This document shows, in pieces, positions 54,749 through 63,239 of a stretch of DNA of 64,000 nucleotides; the stretch's first letter is position 1; every line of letters begins with the position of its first letter. Origin of the DNA: Actinacidiphila acididurans (GTDB lineage: Bacteria > Actinomycetota > Actinomycetes > Streptomycetales > Streptomycetaceae); contig NZ_JADKYB010000004.1 in the NCBI RefSeq assembly GCF_016918855.1, forward strand, positions 248,001 to 312,000. Reading direction: 5' to 3'. The notes beneath the pieces are model-generated. The model had not been told where the DNA came from and did not search any database. It was given only the letters and a program-made list of their open reading frames with translations. Made by a program: the position numbers and the translations under genes.

Positions 54749-56335
54749 ATGGACGTGACGTGGGACGACCTGGTGGGCAGCGCCCTGCTGGGGACGGAGC
54801 GGCGACGGCCGCCCGGAGTGGTCGGGGACGCCGAGGAAGCGGCGGCGGGGCTGCTGGACGCGGCGGCCGCCGGGGTGGTGCGGCGGCGGGCGGGGCTGCG
54901 CCCGGGGATCGCCGGGCAGCGGCCGAAGCCGGCTCCGGCGGACCGGCGCCCGCCGTTGCCGGAGGCCGCGCGGCGGCGGCTGGCGATGCTGCTGGCGGAC
55001 CGTACGGGGGACGGTGCGCGTGGCGGGCGCAGGGGGGCGGCGCCGAATCTGACGGAGTTGCTGCCGCAGTGGCTGGGCGCGGCCCGGGCGGAGGGCTACG
55101 CGGCGCCGCCGGAGTTGCTGCCGGCGCTGCTGGACGCTGCCCGCGCCCGGACCGACCTGCGGCCCGACGCCCTTGCGCTGGCCGGCCCGCGCGGGCTGTG
55201 GCTGGCCGGGCTGAACCCGGACTGGAAGTTCGCGCTGCGCGCCGGCCCGGCAGGGGCGGCGCCGGGCACGGCCGGCGGCGAGGACCCGGAGACGGCACGG
55301 CGGCTGTGGGAGGAGGGGCTGTTCGCCGAGCGGGTGGCCCTGCTCACGCGGATGCGGCTGGCCGAGCCGGCCGCGGCCCTGGAACTGCTGGACTCGACCT
55401 GGCGCGGTGAGCGGGCCGAGGACCGGCTGATGTTCCTGGACTCCCTGCGCACCGGGCTCGGCCCGGCGGACGAGCCGTTCCTGGAGGAGGCGCTGTCGGA
55501 CCGCAGCCGCAACGTACGGGCCACGGCCGCGGAGTTGCTGTCCGCCCTGCCCGGCTCCGCGCTGGCCGGACGCATGGCGGCGCGGGCCCGGGCCTGCGTA
55601 CGGCTCGGCCCGGACGGGATCACCGTCGAGGCGCCGCACGCCTGCGACGCGGAGATGGAACGCGACGGGGTGGCCCGCAAGCCGCCCAGCGGGCGGGGTG
55701 AACGGGCCTGGTGGCTGGGCCAATTGGTGGACGCGGCACCGCTTTCCGCCTGGCCGGAGCACTTCGGGGGGCGCAGCCCGGAGCAGATCATCGCACTGCC
55801 CGTGCCGGACGACTGGCAGGCGGACCTGCACGCGGCCTGGTGCAGGGCTGCCGTGCGGCAGCGCGATCCGCAGTGGGCGCGGGCCCTGCTCGGGCCGCCG
55901 CCGGCCGCCTCCGCACCCGTCGCGGCGGTCGGCGACCCGGCAAAATTGCTGGCGATATTGCCGGTGGACGAGCGCGCGGAATGGGTCGCCGAGTTCATCG
56001 GGACGCACGGGTTGTCGGAGGCCTTCCAAATGCTCGGCGTCTGCGCGGTGCCTTGGGCCGGCCGCCTCGGCCGGGCGGTCATCGATGCCCTTGATATGGC
56101 CCGGGACGTGGGCAGCTATCCCTGGAGCTTCAGCGGCGTCATGGGCCTGGCCGAGCGCTGCCTCGACCCTGCGGTGGCCGAGCAGGTCGCCCTGCTCAGC
56201 GCCACGGCCGAGGATGCGCCCGACGGCGCGCCCGGCGCCACCGCGTACTGGTCCGAGGCCTTCCAGCGCCTCACCAGCACCCTCCGGCTCCGCCGGTTGA
56301 TGCTCGCCGAACTCCGCCCCGGTTCGCCGGGTTGA
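54749..56335 (+). CDS. DUF5691 family protein
   Basis: 528 residues from ATG 54749, with GGGGGAA 4 nt upstream. It begins TWDDLVGSALLGTERR, a signature of DUF5691. The rest is helical with HEAT-like stretches (DPETARRLWEEGLFAERVAL; LEEALSDRSRNVRATAAELL). Function unknown; it co-occurs with SWIM, MoxR and VWA genes. A scaffold or adaptor role is inferred from its fold. Ends the cassette; a repeat-rich gap follows. Confidence 0.8.
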   Translation: MDVTWDDLVGSALLGTERRRPPGVVGDAEEAAAGLLDAAAAGVVRRRAGLRPGIAGQRPKPAPADRRPPLPEAARRRLAMLLADRTGDGARGGRRGAAPNLTELLPQWLGAARAEGYAAPPELLPALLDAARARTDLRPDALALAGPRGLWLAGLNPDWKFALRAGPAGAAPGTAGGEDPETARRLWEEGLFAERVALLTRMRLAEPAAALELLDSTWRGERAEDRLMFLDSLRTGLGPADEPFLEEALSDRSRNVRATAAELLSALPGSALAGRMAARARACVRLGPDGITVEAPHACDAEMERDGVARKPPSGRGERAWWLGQLVDAAPLSAWPEHFGGRSPEQIIALPVPDDWQADLHAAWCRAAVRQRDPQWARALLGPPPAASAPVAAVGDPAKLLAILPVDERAEWVAEFIGTHGLSEAFQMLGVCAVPWAGRLGRAVIDALDMARDVGSYPWSFSGVMGLAERCLDPAVAEQVALLSATAEDAPDGAPGATAYWSEAFQRLTSTLRLRRLMLAELRPGSPG

Positions 56336-56423
56336 CCCGACCCCCGCCTGGCGGCGGGCGGTACGCCGGGAGTGCCCCGGGCTGCGGCTGCGCCGCGGGG
56401 CTCCCCGGGGGTACCCCGCGCAC

Positions 56424-56491
56424 AGGGGCTGTTGCGGTTGTGCCCGGGCCACCGGCCGCATGTAGTTGCTCGCGCAGTTCCCCGCGCCCCT
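56424..56491. repeat. 68-bp direct repeat, copy 1
   Basis: Identical over 68 bp to 56657-56724. It starts AGGGGCTGTTGCGGTTGTGC and ends in CCCGCGCCCCT. Between the copies is another GC-rich hairpin-forming stretch (GGGGCGCGGGGCTGCATCTG near 56570). The whole 468-bp gap 56336-56803 between DUF5691 and the small mutase subunit gene holds only such repeats and no gene; sequences of this kind (GGGGCGCGGGGAACTGCGCGAG in reverse) are, from memory, dispersed in many streptomycete genomes. Confidence 0.9.
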
Positions 56492-56656
56492 ACGGGGCGC
56501 TCCCGGCGTGCCCCCGGCCGCGGGCGTGCCCCCGTCCCGGGGGCGTCGAGCGGTTCGCCGCGAAAACCAAGGGGCGCGGGGCTGCATCTGATATGCGGCT
56601 GGCGCCGCGCGGGCGCGACAAGCCCATCACCGGGCCGCAGGTCGCCACCGGCTCAA

Positions 56657-56724
56657 AGGGGCTGTTGCGGTTGTGCCCGGGCCACCGGCCGCATGTAGTT
56701 GCTCGCGCAGTTCCCCGCGCCCCT
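56657..56724. repeat. 68-bp direct repeat, copy 2
   Basis: Exact copy of 56424-56491, 233 bp downstream in the same orientation. Recombination between the copies would delete 233 bp without touching a gene. Confidence 0.9.
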
Positions 56725-56803
56725 GAGTGTGCCGCCGATGGCAGGCGGTGCCCCCGCCCCGGGGGGCGTATCCCGGGCGAACCGGCCCGCCGTCAGGGCG
56801 GGG

Positions 56804-57217
56804 CTAGACGTCGGCGGTGGGGCGGAGGTGGGCGTTGACCCAAGTGACAACGTCACCCGTGGGGGTGCCGGGAGTGAAGATCGCGGCGACACCGAGGTCC
56901 TTGAGGGGCTGGATGTCGGCCTCGGGGATGATGCCGCCACCGAAGACTTTGATGTCGGCGGCGTCGCGTTCCCGGAGGAGTTCGATGACCTTGGCGAAGA
57001 GGGTCATGTGGGCACCGGAGAGGATGGACAGGCCGATCGCGTCGGCGTCCTCCTGAATGGCGGTGTCGACCACCTGTTCGGGGGTTTGGTGCAGCCCGGT
57101 GTAGATGACCTCCACACCGGCGTCGCGCAGCGCACGGGCGATGACCTTGGCCCCGCGATCGTGGCCGTCGAGACCCGGCTTGGCGATGACCACACGGATC
57201 GGTCCGGACACTCCCAT
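56804..57217 (-). CDS. icmB: Cobalamin-binding small subunit of an acyl-CoA mutase
   Basis: 137 residues from ATG 57217 (GGAGG 7 nt upstream; ATG 57229 lacks a site), almost exactly the length of IcmB. B12-binding motif [10 protein letters not shown], with His as the lower axial cobalt ligand, SILSGAH and the GGGIIPEAD loop. It supplies the cobalamin domain to a separate large subunit. The large subunit at 1498-3078 is 54 kb away and has a methylmalonyl-CoA-type active site; other large subunits (icmA) may exist outside the window. Both genes share a 14-bp upstream motif. Confidence 0.92.
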   Translation of the reverse strand: MGVSGPIRVVIAKPGLDGHDRGAKVIARALRDAGVEVIYTGLHQTPEQVVDTAIQEDADAIGLSILSGAHMTLFAKVIELLRERDAADIKVFGGGIIPEADIQPLKDLGVAAIFTPGTPTGDVVTWVNAHLRPTADV

Positions 57218-57283
57218 CACTGCCTCCATGGATACGGCCCGGGGGCCGGGGATTCGGGCCCGCCGCACTGGCGGGCGTCACTC

Positions 57284-57297
57284 CACAGTGTGAACGA
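57284..57297. promoter_or_regulatory. 14-bp motif CACAGTGTGAACGA, copy upstream of the small mutase subunit gene
   Basis: Identical to 3192-3205. It is 67 bp upstream of the ATG, in the 365-bp divergent gap 57218-57582, which otherwise holds no gene. Confidence 0.4.
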
Positions 57298-57582
57298 ACG
57301 TTATCGCCCGCGCCCGTACGGCGTCAGTTTTACCGGTCGCACCGAGGGGGAAATCACACAGTGGGACACATTCACCAGAGGTCGGGCCCGCCGGACCGTC
57401 CCGGCGAGGGACACGCCGGGGCGGCGGCCGGGCCCGGACACGTTCCGCAGGAGCCGCTGCCAGGACGCCGCATCTCCGCGCTCGCAGCCGCAGGGCGCGG
57501 CGATGCGGCCTCCGCTCCGGCTCCCGCCGAGGGTGCCGCCCGGTCGGAGCCGACCCCGTGGCGCCGTGACGGGAGGTGGGTC

Positions 57583-58608
57583 ATGGCCACCCAGTCATCG
57601 CACGACCGGTCCTCGCACGGCCGGCCGGCGCACGACCAGTCCCCGCATGATCATTCCCAGCCCCGCCGTTCCCCGCACGACCAGCCGTCCGCCGCCGACC
57701 AGGGGGACCGCCCCGGCGAAAGTCCCCGGGGCTACCTGGCCTGGGGCAAGCACGGCGCCGACCTGGTCAGGGTGACCGCCATCGACCTGGCCGTCCTCGC
57801 CGGCCACATGCTGCTCTACCCGACCGGGATACTCCCCGAGCGCGTGCCGTCACCCTCCGCACCCGCCGACGACCCCACCGACAGTCCTGCCGAAAACCGC
57901 ACCGGACACCCCGCCGAAAACCCCGGCAGCGACCAGGAACAGCGACCCGCCGCCCCGGCCACGGGCCCGCCCGACGGCCGGCCGCACCCGCCGGTCCTGC
58001 TGCTGCACGGCTTCGTGGACAACCGTTCGGCGTTCACCCTGCTGCGCCGTTCCCTGCAGCGGCACGGCTGGCCCCGGGTGCAGGCGCTCAACTACTCGCC
58101 GCTGACGAACGACATCCGCACCGCCGCCCGCCTGCTGGGCCCGCACATCGAACGGATCTGCGAGCAGTCCGGCCACCGCAGGGTGGACATCGTGGCGCAC
58201 AGCCTGGGCGGCCTGATCGCCCGCTACTACGTGCAGTGCCTCGGCGGTGACAGCCGGGTACGCACCCTGATCACCCTGGGCACCCCGCACGCGGGCACCC
58301 GGGCCGTGCCCGCCCTGGCCCCGCATCCGCTGGCCCGGCAGATGCGCCCGGGATCGGAGGTGCTGGAGGAGCTGGCCGGGCCCGCGAAGGGCTGCCGGAC
58401 CCGGTTCGTGGCGTTCTGGAGCGACCTGGACCAGTTCATGATCCCCGCCGGCGCCGCCTGCCTGACCCACCCCGACCTGATGTCCCAGAACATCGCGGTC
58501 CGCGGCATCGGCCACCTGTCCCTGCCGGTGCACGGCACGGTGGCCGCCGAGATACGCCGGACCCTCGCCTACGGCGGCCCGATGCGGGGCGCGGCGGACG
58601 CCGCATAA
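57583..58608 (+). CDS. Alpha/beta-hydrolase lipase/esterase
   Basis: 341 residues from ATG 57583 (GGGAGGTGGG upstream); a GTG at 57361 is in frame but would add a disordered leader. A His/Ser/Asp/Pro-rich N-terminus (1-50), a hydrophobic stretch (65-83), a Pro/Asp-rich linker, then the lipase core: oxyanion LLLHGFVDN, nucleophile Ser207 in AHSLGG, Asp281 or Asp283 and His311 in GIGHLSLP. It resembles secreted or membrane-associated triacylglycerol lipases; no clear signal peptide, so localisation is unsure. Confidence 0.85.
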   Translation: MATQSSHDRSSHGRPAHDQSPHDHSQPRRSPHDQPSAADQGDRPGESPRGYLAWGKHGADLVRVTAIDLAVLAGHMLLYPTGILPERVPSPSAPADDPTDSPAENRTGHPAENPGSDQEQRPAAPATGPPDGRPHPPVLLLHGFVDNRSAFTLLRRSLQRHGWPRVQALNYSPLTNDIRTAARLLGPHIERICEQSGHRRVDIVAHSLGGLIARYYVQCLGGDSRVRTLITLGTPHAGTRAVPALAPHPLARQMRPGSEVLEELAGPAKGCRTRFVAFWSDLDQFMIPAGAACLTHPDLMSQNIAVRGIGHLSLPVHGTVAAEIRRTLAYGGPMRGAADAA

Positions 58609-58674
58609 CGGGCACATAACGGTCGAATATCAACCGAACACCGACCCCAGCGCACGCAAGGTCACCGCCAAAGA

Positions 58675-58704
58675 TTGTCGGCGCCCCACAGGGGCAGCTA
58701 CAGT
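58675..58704 (+). promoter_or_regulatory. Promoter before the M23 peptidase gene
   Basis: TTGTCG (58675-58680), an 18-bp spacer, TACAGT (58699-58704): close to the vegetative sigma consensus. Transcription would start about 58711 and give a leader of some 35 nt. I saw no c-di-AMP riboswitch. Confidence 0.5.
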
Positions 58705-58747
58705 CGCCGCTAATTCTCCTGCTGCCTAGGCGAAAGAGAAGCTGGCG

Positions 58748-60313
58748 GTGAACGAACGGCACGCGTCGGGATACGCCCCCGATTACGACGCCTACGGGTA
58801 CGACGCCTATTCCTCGGGCTCCTACCCGACCGTCGGCACCGGCATCGCGTACGAGCAGTACGGCGACCCGTACGCCCAGAGCGGCGGCTACGACCCGTAC
58901 GAGCAGACGACCGCCGGCGGCGGCCAGGACTACGCGTACGGCTACGGATACGCCACCGGCTACGGCACCGGGCAGGACCAGACGGGCACGTACGCGCTGT
59001 ACGACCCGTACGCGTACGGCGGCGGGACCGGCGCCGGCGCGGCCACCGGGCAGTCCGCCGGCGTGCAGCAGCAGGCGGCCGGGACGCCGTACTACGAGAC
59101 CGGCACCTACGACGCGAGCGCCTGGACCGGCGTCGTCCCGCAGCAGCAGACCGGGACGCACACCGGCCACGAGCCGCAGCAGGACTGGGACTCCGGCGGC
59201 TACCCGGTGTACGGCCAGGGGTACGGCTACGGCTACGGGTACGACGCAAGCGGCGACACGGGCATGTTCGAGCAGGTGGCGTACGCCGCCGGGCCCGGGA
59301 CCGGGTACGAGCAGGACCTCACCGCCGAGTTCGGCACCCATTCCGGCGGCCACACGGGCTACGAGCCGCAGAGCGCCCAGGACCCGTCGACGGCCCTGAT
59401 GGACCCGGTGACGGACACCGGCCTCGCGGCGGAGGCGGACCCCGCGACGGACTTCACCGCCTTCACCGCCTTCCCCGACGACCTCGCCCACGACGGTGCC
59501 CCCGAGGACATCGAGGCGCGGCACGACTACGCGGCCGACGGCCCGGCGGGCGACGACGGCATGGCGGCCCGCAGCCGGCGCCGTAAACCGGCCAAGCGCT
59601 CGGCGCTGCTCACCATCGCGGTGCCGTCGGTGGCCGTGATGGGCGTCGCCGCGGTGGGCGCGGCGGCCGTCGGCGGGGTCGGCGTGGCGCAGGGCTCGAA
59701 CAAAGCGCAGGCGGACGGCCCGGACGCGGCGGCCACCACCGCCACCGGCAACGCGCCCACCACGCAGCTCGACCGCCAGCTCAGCGGGGTCAGCCGCCAG
59801 GCCGACGACTTCGCCACCCGGGCCAGCCGCACCCAGGAACGTATCGACCTCAAGGACCGGCAGGCCGCGGCGGCCAAGGCCCGGGCCGAGGCGGCGGCCC
59901 GCGCGGAGGCCCTGCGGCCCAAGTTCGTGCTGCCGGTCACCCAGAAGGGCCTGAGCGCCTACTTCGGGCAGGCCGGCGAGCACTGGATGATGCTGCACAC
60001 CGGCATCGACTTCCCCGTGCAGGTCGGCACCCCGGTGATGGCCGCGACCGACGGCACGGTGCGCACGCAGTGGAACCCGTCGTACGGGAACATGGCCATA
60101 GTCACGGCGCCCGATGGCACCGAGACCTGGTACTGCCACCTGAGCAGCACCAAGATCCGCAGCGGCAAGGTGCAGGCCGGCACGGTCATCGCGTACTCCG
60201 GGAACACCGGCAACACCACCGGCCCGCACCTGCACTTCGAGGTACGGCCCGGCGGGGGATCGCCCATCGACCCGCTGCCCTGGCTGCTGGCCCACGGCCT
60301 GGACCCGCGCTAG
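58748..60313 (+). CDS. M23 family metallopeptidase (LytM-type)
   Basis: 521 residues from GTG 58748. The first 180 residues are Tyr/Gly-rich (repeats of the YGYGYDAY kind), then an acidic stretch, a basic segment RRRKPAKR, a membrane helix (285-315), a coiled-coil-like segment (340-390) and the M23 domain (395-515). Zinc ligands: His417 and Asp421 in HTGID, and His496 in HLHFEV; His494 completes the site. It would cleave peptidoglycan cross-bridges outside the membrane. The Tyr-rich tail would be cytoplasmic, an unusual feature. Confidence 0.88.
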   Translation: MNERHASGYAPDYDAYGYDAYSSGSYPTVGTGIAYEQYGDPYAQSGGYDPYEQTTAGGGQDYAYGYGYATGYGTGQDQTGTYALYDPYAYGGGTGAGAATGQSAGVQQQAAGTPYYETGTYDASAWTGVVPQQQTGTHTGHEPQQDWDSGGYPVYGQGYGYGYGYDASGDTGMFEQVAYAAGPGTGYEQDLTAEFGTHSGGHTGYEPQSAQDPSTALMDPVTDTGLAAEADPATDFTAFTAFPDDLAHDGAPEDIEARHDYAADGPAGDDGMAARSRRRKPAKRSALLTIAVPSVAVMGVAAVGAAAVGGVGVAQGSNKAQADGPDAAATTATGNAPTTQLDRQLSGVSRQADDFATRASRTQERIDLKDRQAAAAKARAEAAARAEALRPKFVLPVTQKGLSAYFGQAGEHWMMLHTGIDFPVQVGTPVMAATDGTVRTQWNPSYGNMAIVTAPDGTETWYCHLSSTKIRSGKVQAGTVIAYSGNTGNTTGPHLHFEVRPGGGSPIDPLPWLLAHGLDPR

Positions 60314-60500
60314 CCGGACGCACAGCAGTCGGACCCGCGACAGCCCGGATCCGAAGCGCCCGGGCCCGAAGCCGGCGGGACCCGAGCCGCCGGGCCGCAC
60401 CGATCGCGCGCCGTTCAAGCGCCAATAATGCGCCGAGCGGCCCGAGCCCCAAGGCCCGAGCCGCCCCTCCAACGGCCCCCGCGCTGCCCGGCGGACCCGC

Positions 60501-62969
60501 TCAGAGCTTCTCCACCGGCGCGTACCGCAGCAGAAGCTGCTTGGGCCGGTCGTCCCCGAAGTCGATGGTCGCCTTCTCGTCGCCCGGCCGGCCGCTGACC
60601 GCGATGACCGTGCCCAGCCCGAACTGGTCGTGGGTGACGCGGTCGCCGACCGCCAGCGAGATGACTGGGCGGTCACCGGCGCGACGGGTGGCGAAGGCGG
60701 AGGGACCGGATCGGCCGCGCGCGGCGATCGAGGAGGACAGCGAGGCCGCCGCCCTGGAGCCCGCGCTGGAGCCGGACGTCCCGGCGGCCACGGACGTCGG
60801 GGACGAGCCGGTGCGCCGCCACTGCACGAGCGGCTCCGGGATCTCCTCCAGGAACCGGGACGGCGGGTTGTAGGCGGGCTGTCCCCAGGCGCTGCGCATG
60901 ACCGAGCGGGTCAGGTAGAGGCGTTCGCGGGCCCGGGTGATGCCGACGTAGGCCAGCCGGCGCTCCTCCTCCAGTTCGGTGACCTGGCCGAGCGCCCGCA
61001 TGTGCGGGAAGACCCCGTCCTCCAGGCCGGTGAGGAACACCACCGGGAACTCCAGGCCCTTGGCGGTGTGCAGGGTCATCAAGGTGATCACCCCGCCGTT
61101 GTCCTCCTCGTCGTCCGGGATCTCGTCGGAGTCGGCGACCAGCGCGACCCGCTCCAGGAAGTCGGCCAGTGTGCCCGGCTCCCCCTCGGCGCGCTCCTGC
61201 TCGAACTCCAGGGCCACCGCGGCGAGTTCCTGGAGGTTCTCCACCCGGGTCTCGTCCTGCGGGTCGGTGGACGCCTGCAACTCGGCCAAGTAGCCGGTGC
61301 GTTCGAGCACCGCTTCCAGGACCACGGCGGGTCCCGCGCCGGACTCCACGACCGTACGCAGCTCCTCCAGCAGCGTGTTGAACCGCTTGACCGCGTTCGC
61401 CGAGCGGGCCGCCATGCCGTACGCCTCGTCCACCCGCCGCAGCGCCTGCGCGAAGGAGATCCGCTCGCGGGCGGACAGCGCGTCGATCATCGCCTCCGCG
61501 CGCTCGCCGATGCCGCGCTTGGGCACGTTCAGGATCCGGCGCAGCGGCACCGCGTCCTCGGGGTTGGCCAGCACCCGCAGGTACGCCAGCACGTCGCGGA
61601 CCTCGCGCCGCTCGTAGAAGCGGACGCCGCCGACGACCTTGTACGGCAGCCCGACCCGGATGAAGACCTCTTCGAAGACCCGGGACTGGGCGTTGGTGCG
61701 GTAGAAGACGGCCACGTCGCCGGGGCGGGCCTGGCCGGCGTCGGTGAGCCGGTCGATCTCGTCCGCGACGTACTGCGCCTCGTCGTGCTCCTGGTCGGCG
61801 ACGTAGCCGACGATCTCCGGGCCTGCGCCGGACTCGGTCCACAGGTTCTTGGCGCGGCGGCTGGCGTTGCGCTCGATGACGGCGTTGGCGGCCGACAGGA
61901 TGGTCTGGGTGGAGCGGTAGTTCTGCTCCAGCAGGATGGTGCGGGCCTGCGGGTAGTCCTCCTCGAACTGGAGGATGTTGCGGATGGTGGCGCCGCGGAA
62001 GGCGTAGATCGACTGGTCCGCGTCACCGACCACGCACAGCTCCGCCGCGTCGTCGCCGGTGCCGACCAGCTCGCGGACCAGGGTGTACTGGGCGTGGTTG
62101 GTGTCCTGGTACTCGTCGACCAGGACGTGCCGGAACCGCCGCCGGTAGTGCTCGGCGACGTCGGGGAACGCCTGGAGCAGGTTGACGGTGGTCATGATGA
62201 TGTCGTCGAAGTCCAGGGCGTTGGCCTCGCGCAGCCGCGACTGGTAGAGCGCGTACGCCTCGGCGAGCTTCTTCTCGAACGGGTTCTCCGCCTGGCCGGC
62301 GAAGGTCTCCTCGTCGATCAGCTCGTTCTTCAGGTTGGAGACCTTGGCGCTGAAGGACTTGGGCGGGAACTGCTTGGGGTCCAGCTCCAGGTCCCGGCAC
62401 ACCAGCGCCATCAGCCGCTTGGAGTCGGCGGCGTCGTAGATCGAGAACGACGACGTGAAGCCGAGGTGCTTGGACTCGCGACGCAGGATGCGGACGCAGG
62501 CGCTGTGGAAGGTGGACACCCACATGGCGTTCGCGCGCGGGCCGACGAGTTGCTCGACCCGCTCCTTCATCTCGCCGGCCGCCTTGTTGGTGAAGGTGAT
62601 GGCCAGGATCGAGCCGGGGTGCACGTGCCGGGCGGCCAGCAGGTGGGCAATCCGGTGGGTGAGCACGCGGGTCTTGCCGGAGCCGGCCCCGGCCACGATG
62701 AGCAGCGGCCCCCCGGCGTGGACCACTGCGGCGGCCTGCTGCTCGTTCAGCCCGTCCAGGAGCTGTTGCGGGTCGAGGGCGGGGCGCGGGGCGCCGTCGC
62801 GGTAGTACGCGTCCCGTGGCGGACCGTCGAAGCGGTCGCCGAACAGGCCCTCCGGTACATCGTCGGGCCGGTCCTCCTCCTCGGGCGGCGGCGGGGGTTC
62901 CGCAGCGTCGCGGGCCCCCCGGGACGTGTCCAGCCCGGCCAGGAAGTGTTCGTCAAAGAGGCTGCTCAT
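60501..62969 (-). CDS. pcrA: ATP-dependent DNA helicase PcrA/UvrD type
   Basis: 822 residues, SF1A helicase. Walker A AGAGSGKT (93-100), motif II DEYQDTN (about 290), QSIYAFRGA, the motif IV-VI region (QNYRSTQTIL; TLHTAKGLEFPVVFL; YVGITRARERLYL), and a C-terminal Tudor-like domain (GDRVTHDQFGLGTV). It unwinds DNA in repair and plasmid replication. GGGAGG lies 4 nt before the ATG. A long open frame on the other strand is a shadow. Confidence 0.95.
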   Translation of the reverse strand: MSSLFDEHFLAGLDTSRGARDAAEPPPPPEEEDRPDDVPEGLFGDRFDGPPRDAYYRDGAPRPALDPQQLLDGLNEQQAAAVVHAGGPLLIVAGAGSGKTRVLTHRIAHLLAARHVHPGSILAITFTNKAAGEMKERVEQLVGPRANAMWVSTFHSACVRILRRESKHLGFTSSFSIYDAADSKRLMALVCRDLELDPKQFPPKSFSAKVSNLKNELIDEETFAGQAENPFEKKLAEAYALYQSRLREANALDFDDIIMTTVNLLQAFPDVAEHYRRRFRHVLVDEYQDTNHAQYTLVRELVGTGDDAAELCVVGDADQSIYAFRGATIRNILQFEEDYPQARTILLEQNYRSTQTILSAANAVIERNASRRAKNLWTESGAGPEIVGYVADQEHDEAQYVADEIDRLTDAGQARPGDVAVFYRTNAQSRVFEEVFIRVGLPYKVVGGVRFYERREVRDVLAYLRVLANPEDAVPLRRILNVPKRGIGERAEAMIDALSARERISFAQALRRVDEAYGMAARSANAVKRFNTLLEELRTVVESGAGPAVVLEAVLERTGYLAELQASTDPQDETRVENLQELAAVALEFEQERAEGEPGTLADFLERVALVADSDEIPDDEEDNGGVITLMTLHTAKGLEFPVVFLTGLEDGVFPHMRALGQVTELEEERRLAYVGITRARERLYLTRSVMRSAWGQPAYNPPSRFLEEIPEPLVQWRRTGSSPTSVAAGTSGSSAGSRAAASLSSSIAARGRSGPSAFATRRAGDRPVISLAVGDRVTHDQFGLGTVIAVSGRPGDEKATIDFGDDRPKQLLLRYAPVEKL

Positions 62970-63239
62970 CGCCTCCCGAGTCTAGGCCGCCGCACCGACA
63001 TCGAACCCGCGGTTCGCCCGGACCGCCCCGACCGGGCGGCCGGGGCCGCGGGCCGGACCCTGCGTGTGCCGCCGCGGTCACCACGGGTGACCGGAACACC
63101 GTCTTTGTATGGCAACCGCAAAAGATTACGAAAAGGTATCGGTGCTTATCGGACACCGGCCTTCCCCCGGCCGAGAGCGTCCGGCTAGCGTGCGGCGGCA
63201 CAAGCGTCCGAAAGGGCGTCCGAAAGGAGCCACTCCCCC

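Noticed and set aside
58609-58747. c-di-AMP (ydaO-type) riboswitch before the M23 peptidase
   Set aside because: The gap is only 139 bp, the promoter TTGTCG-18-TACAGT leaves a leader of about 35 nt, and the conserved blocks are absent.
60630-63188. 852-codon open frame on the plus strand opposite pcrA
   Set aside because: Antisense shadow of pcrA; no domain or ribosome site.
62970-63239. c-di-AMP riboswitch before the secreted hydrolase
   Set aside because: None of the conserved blocks seen; only an A-rich stretch.
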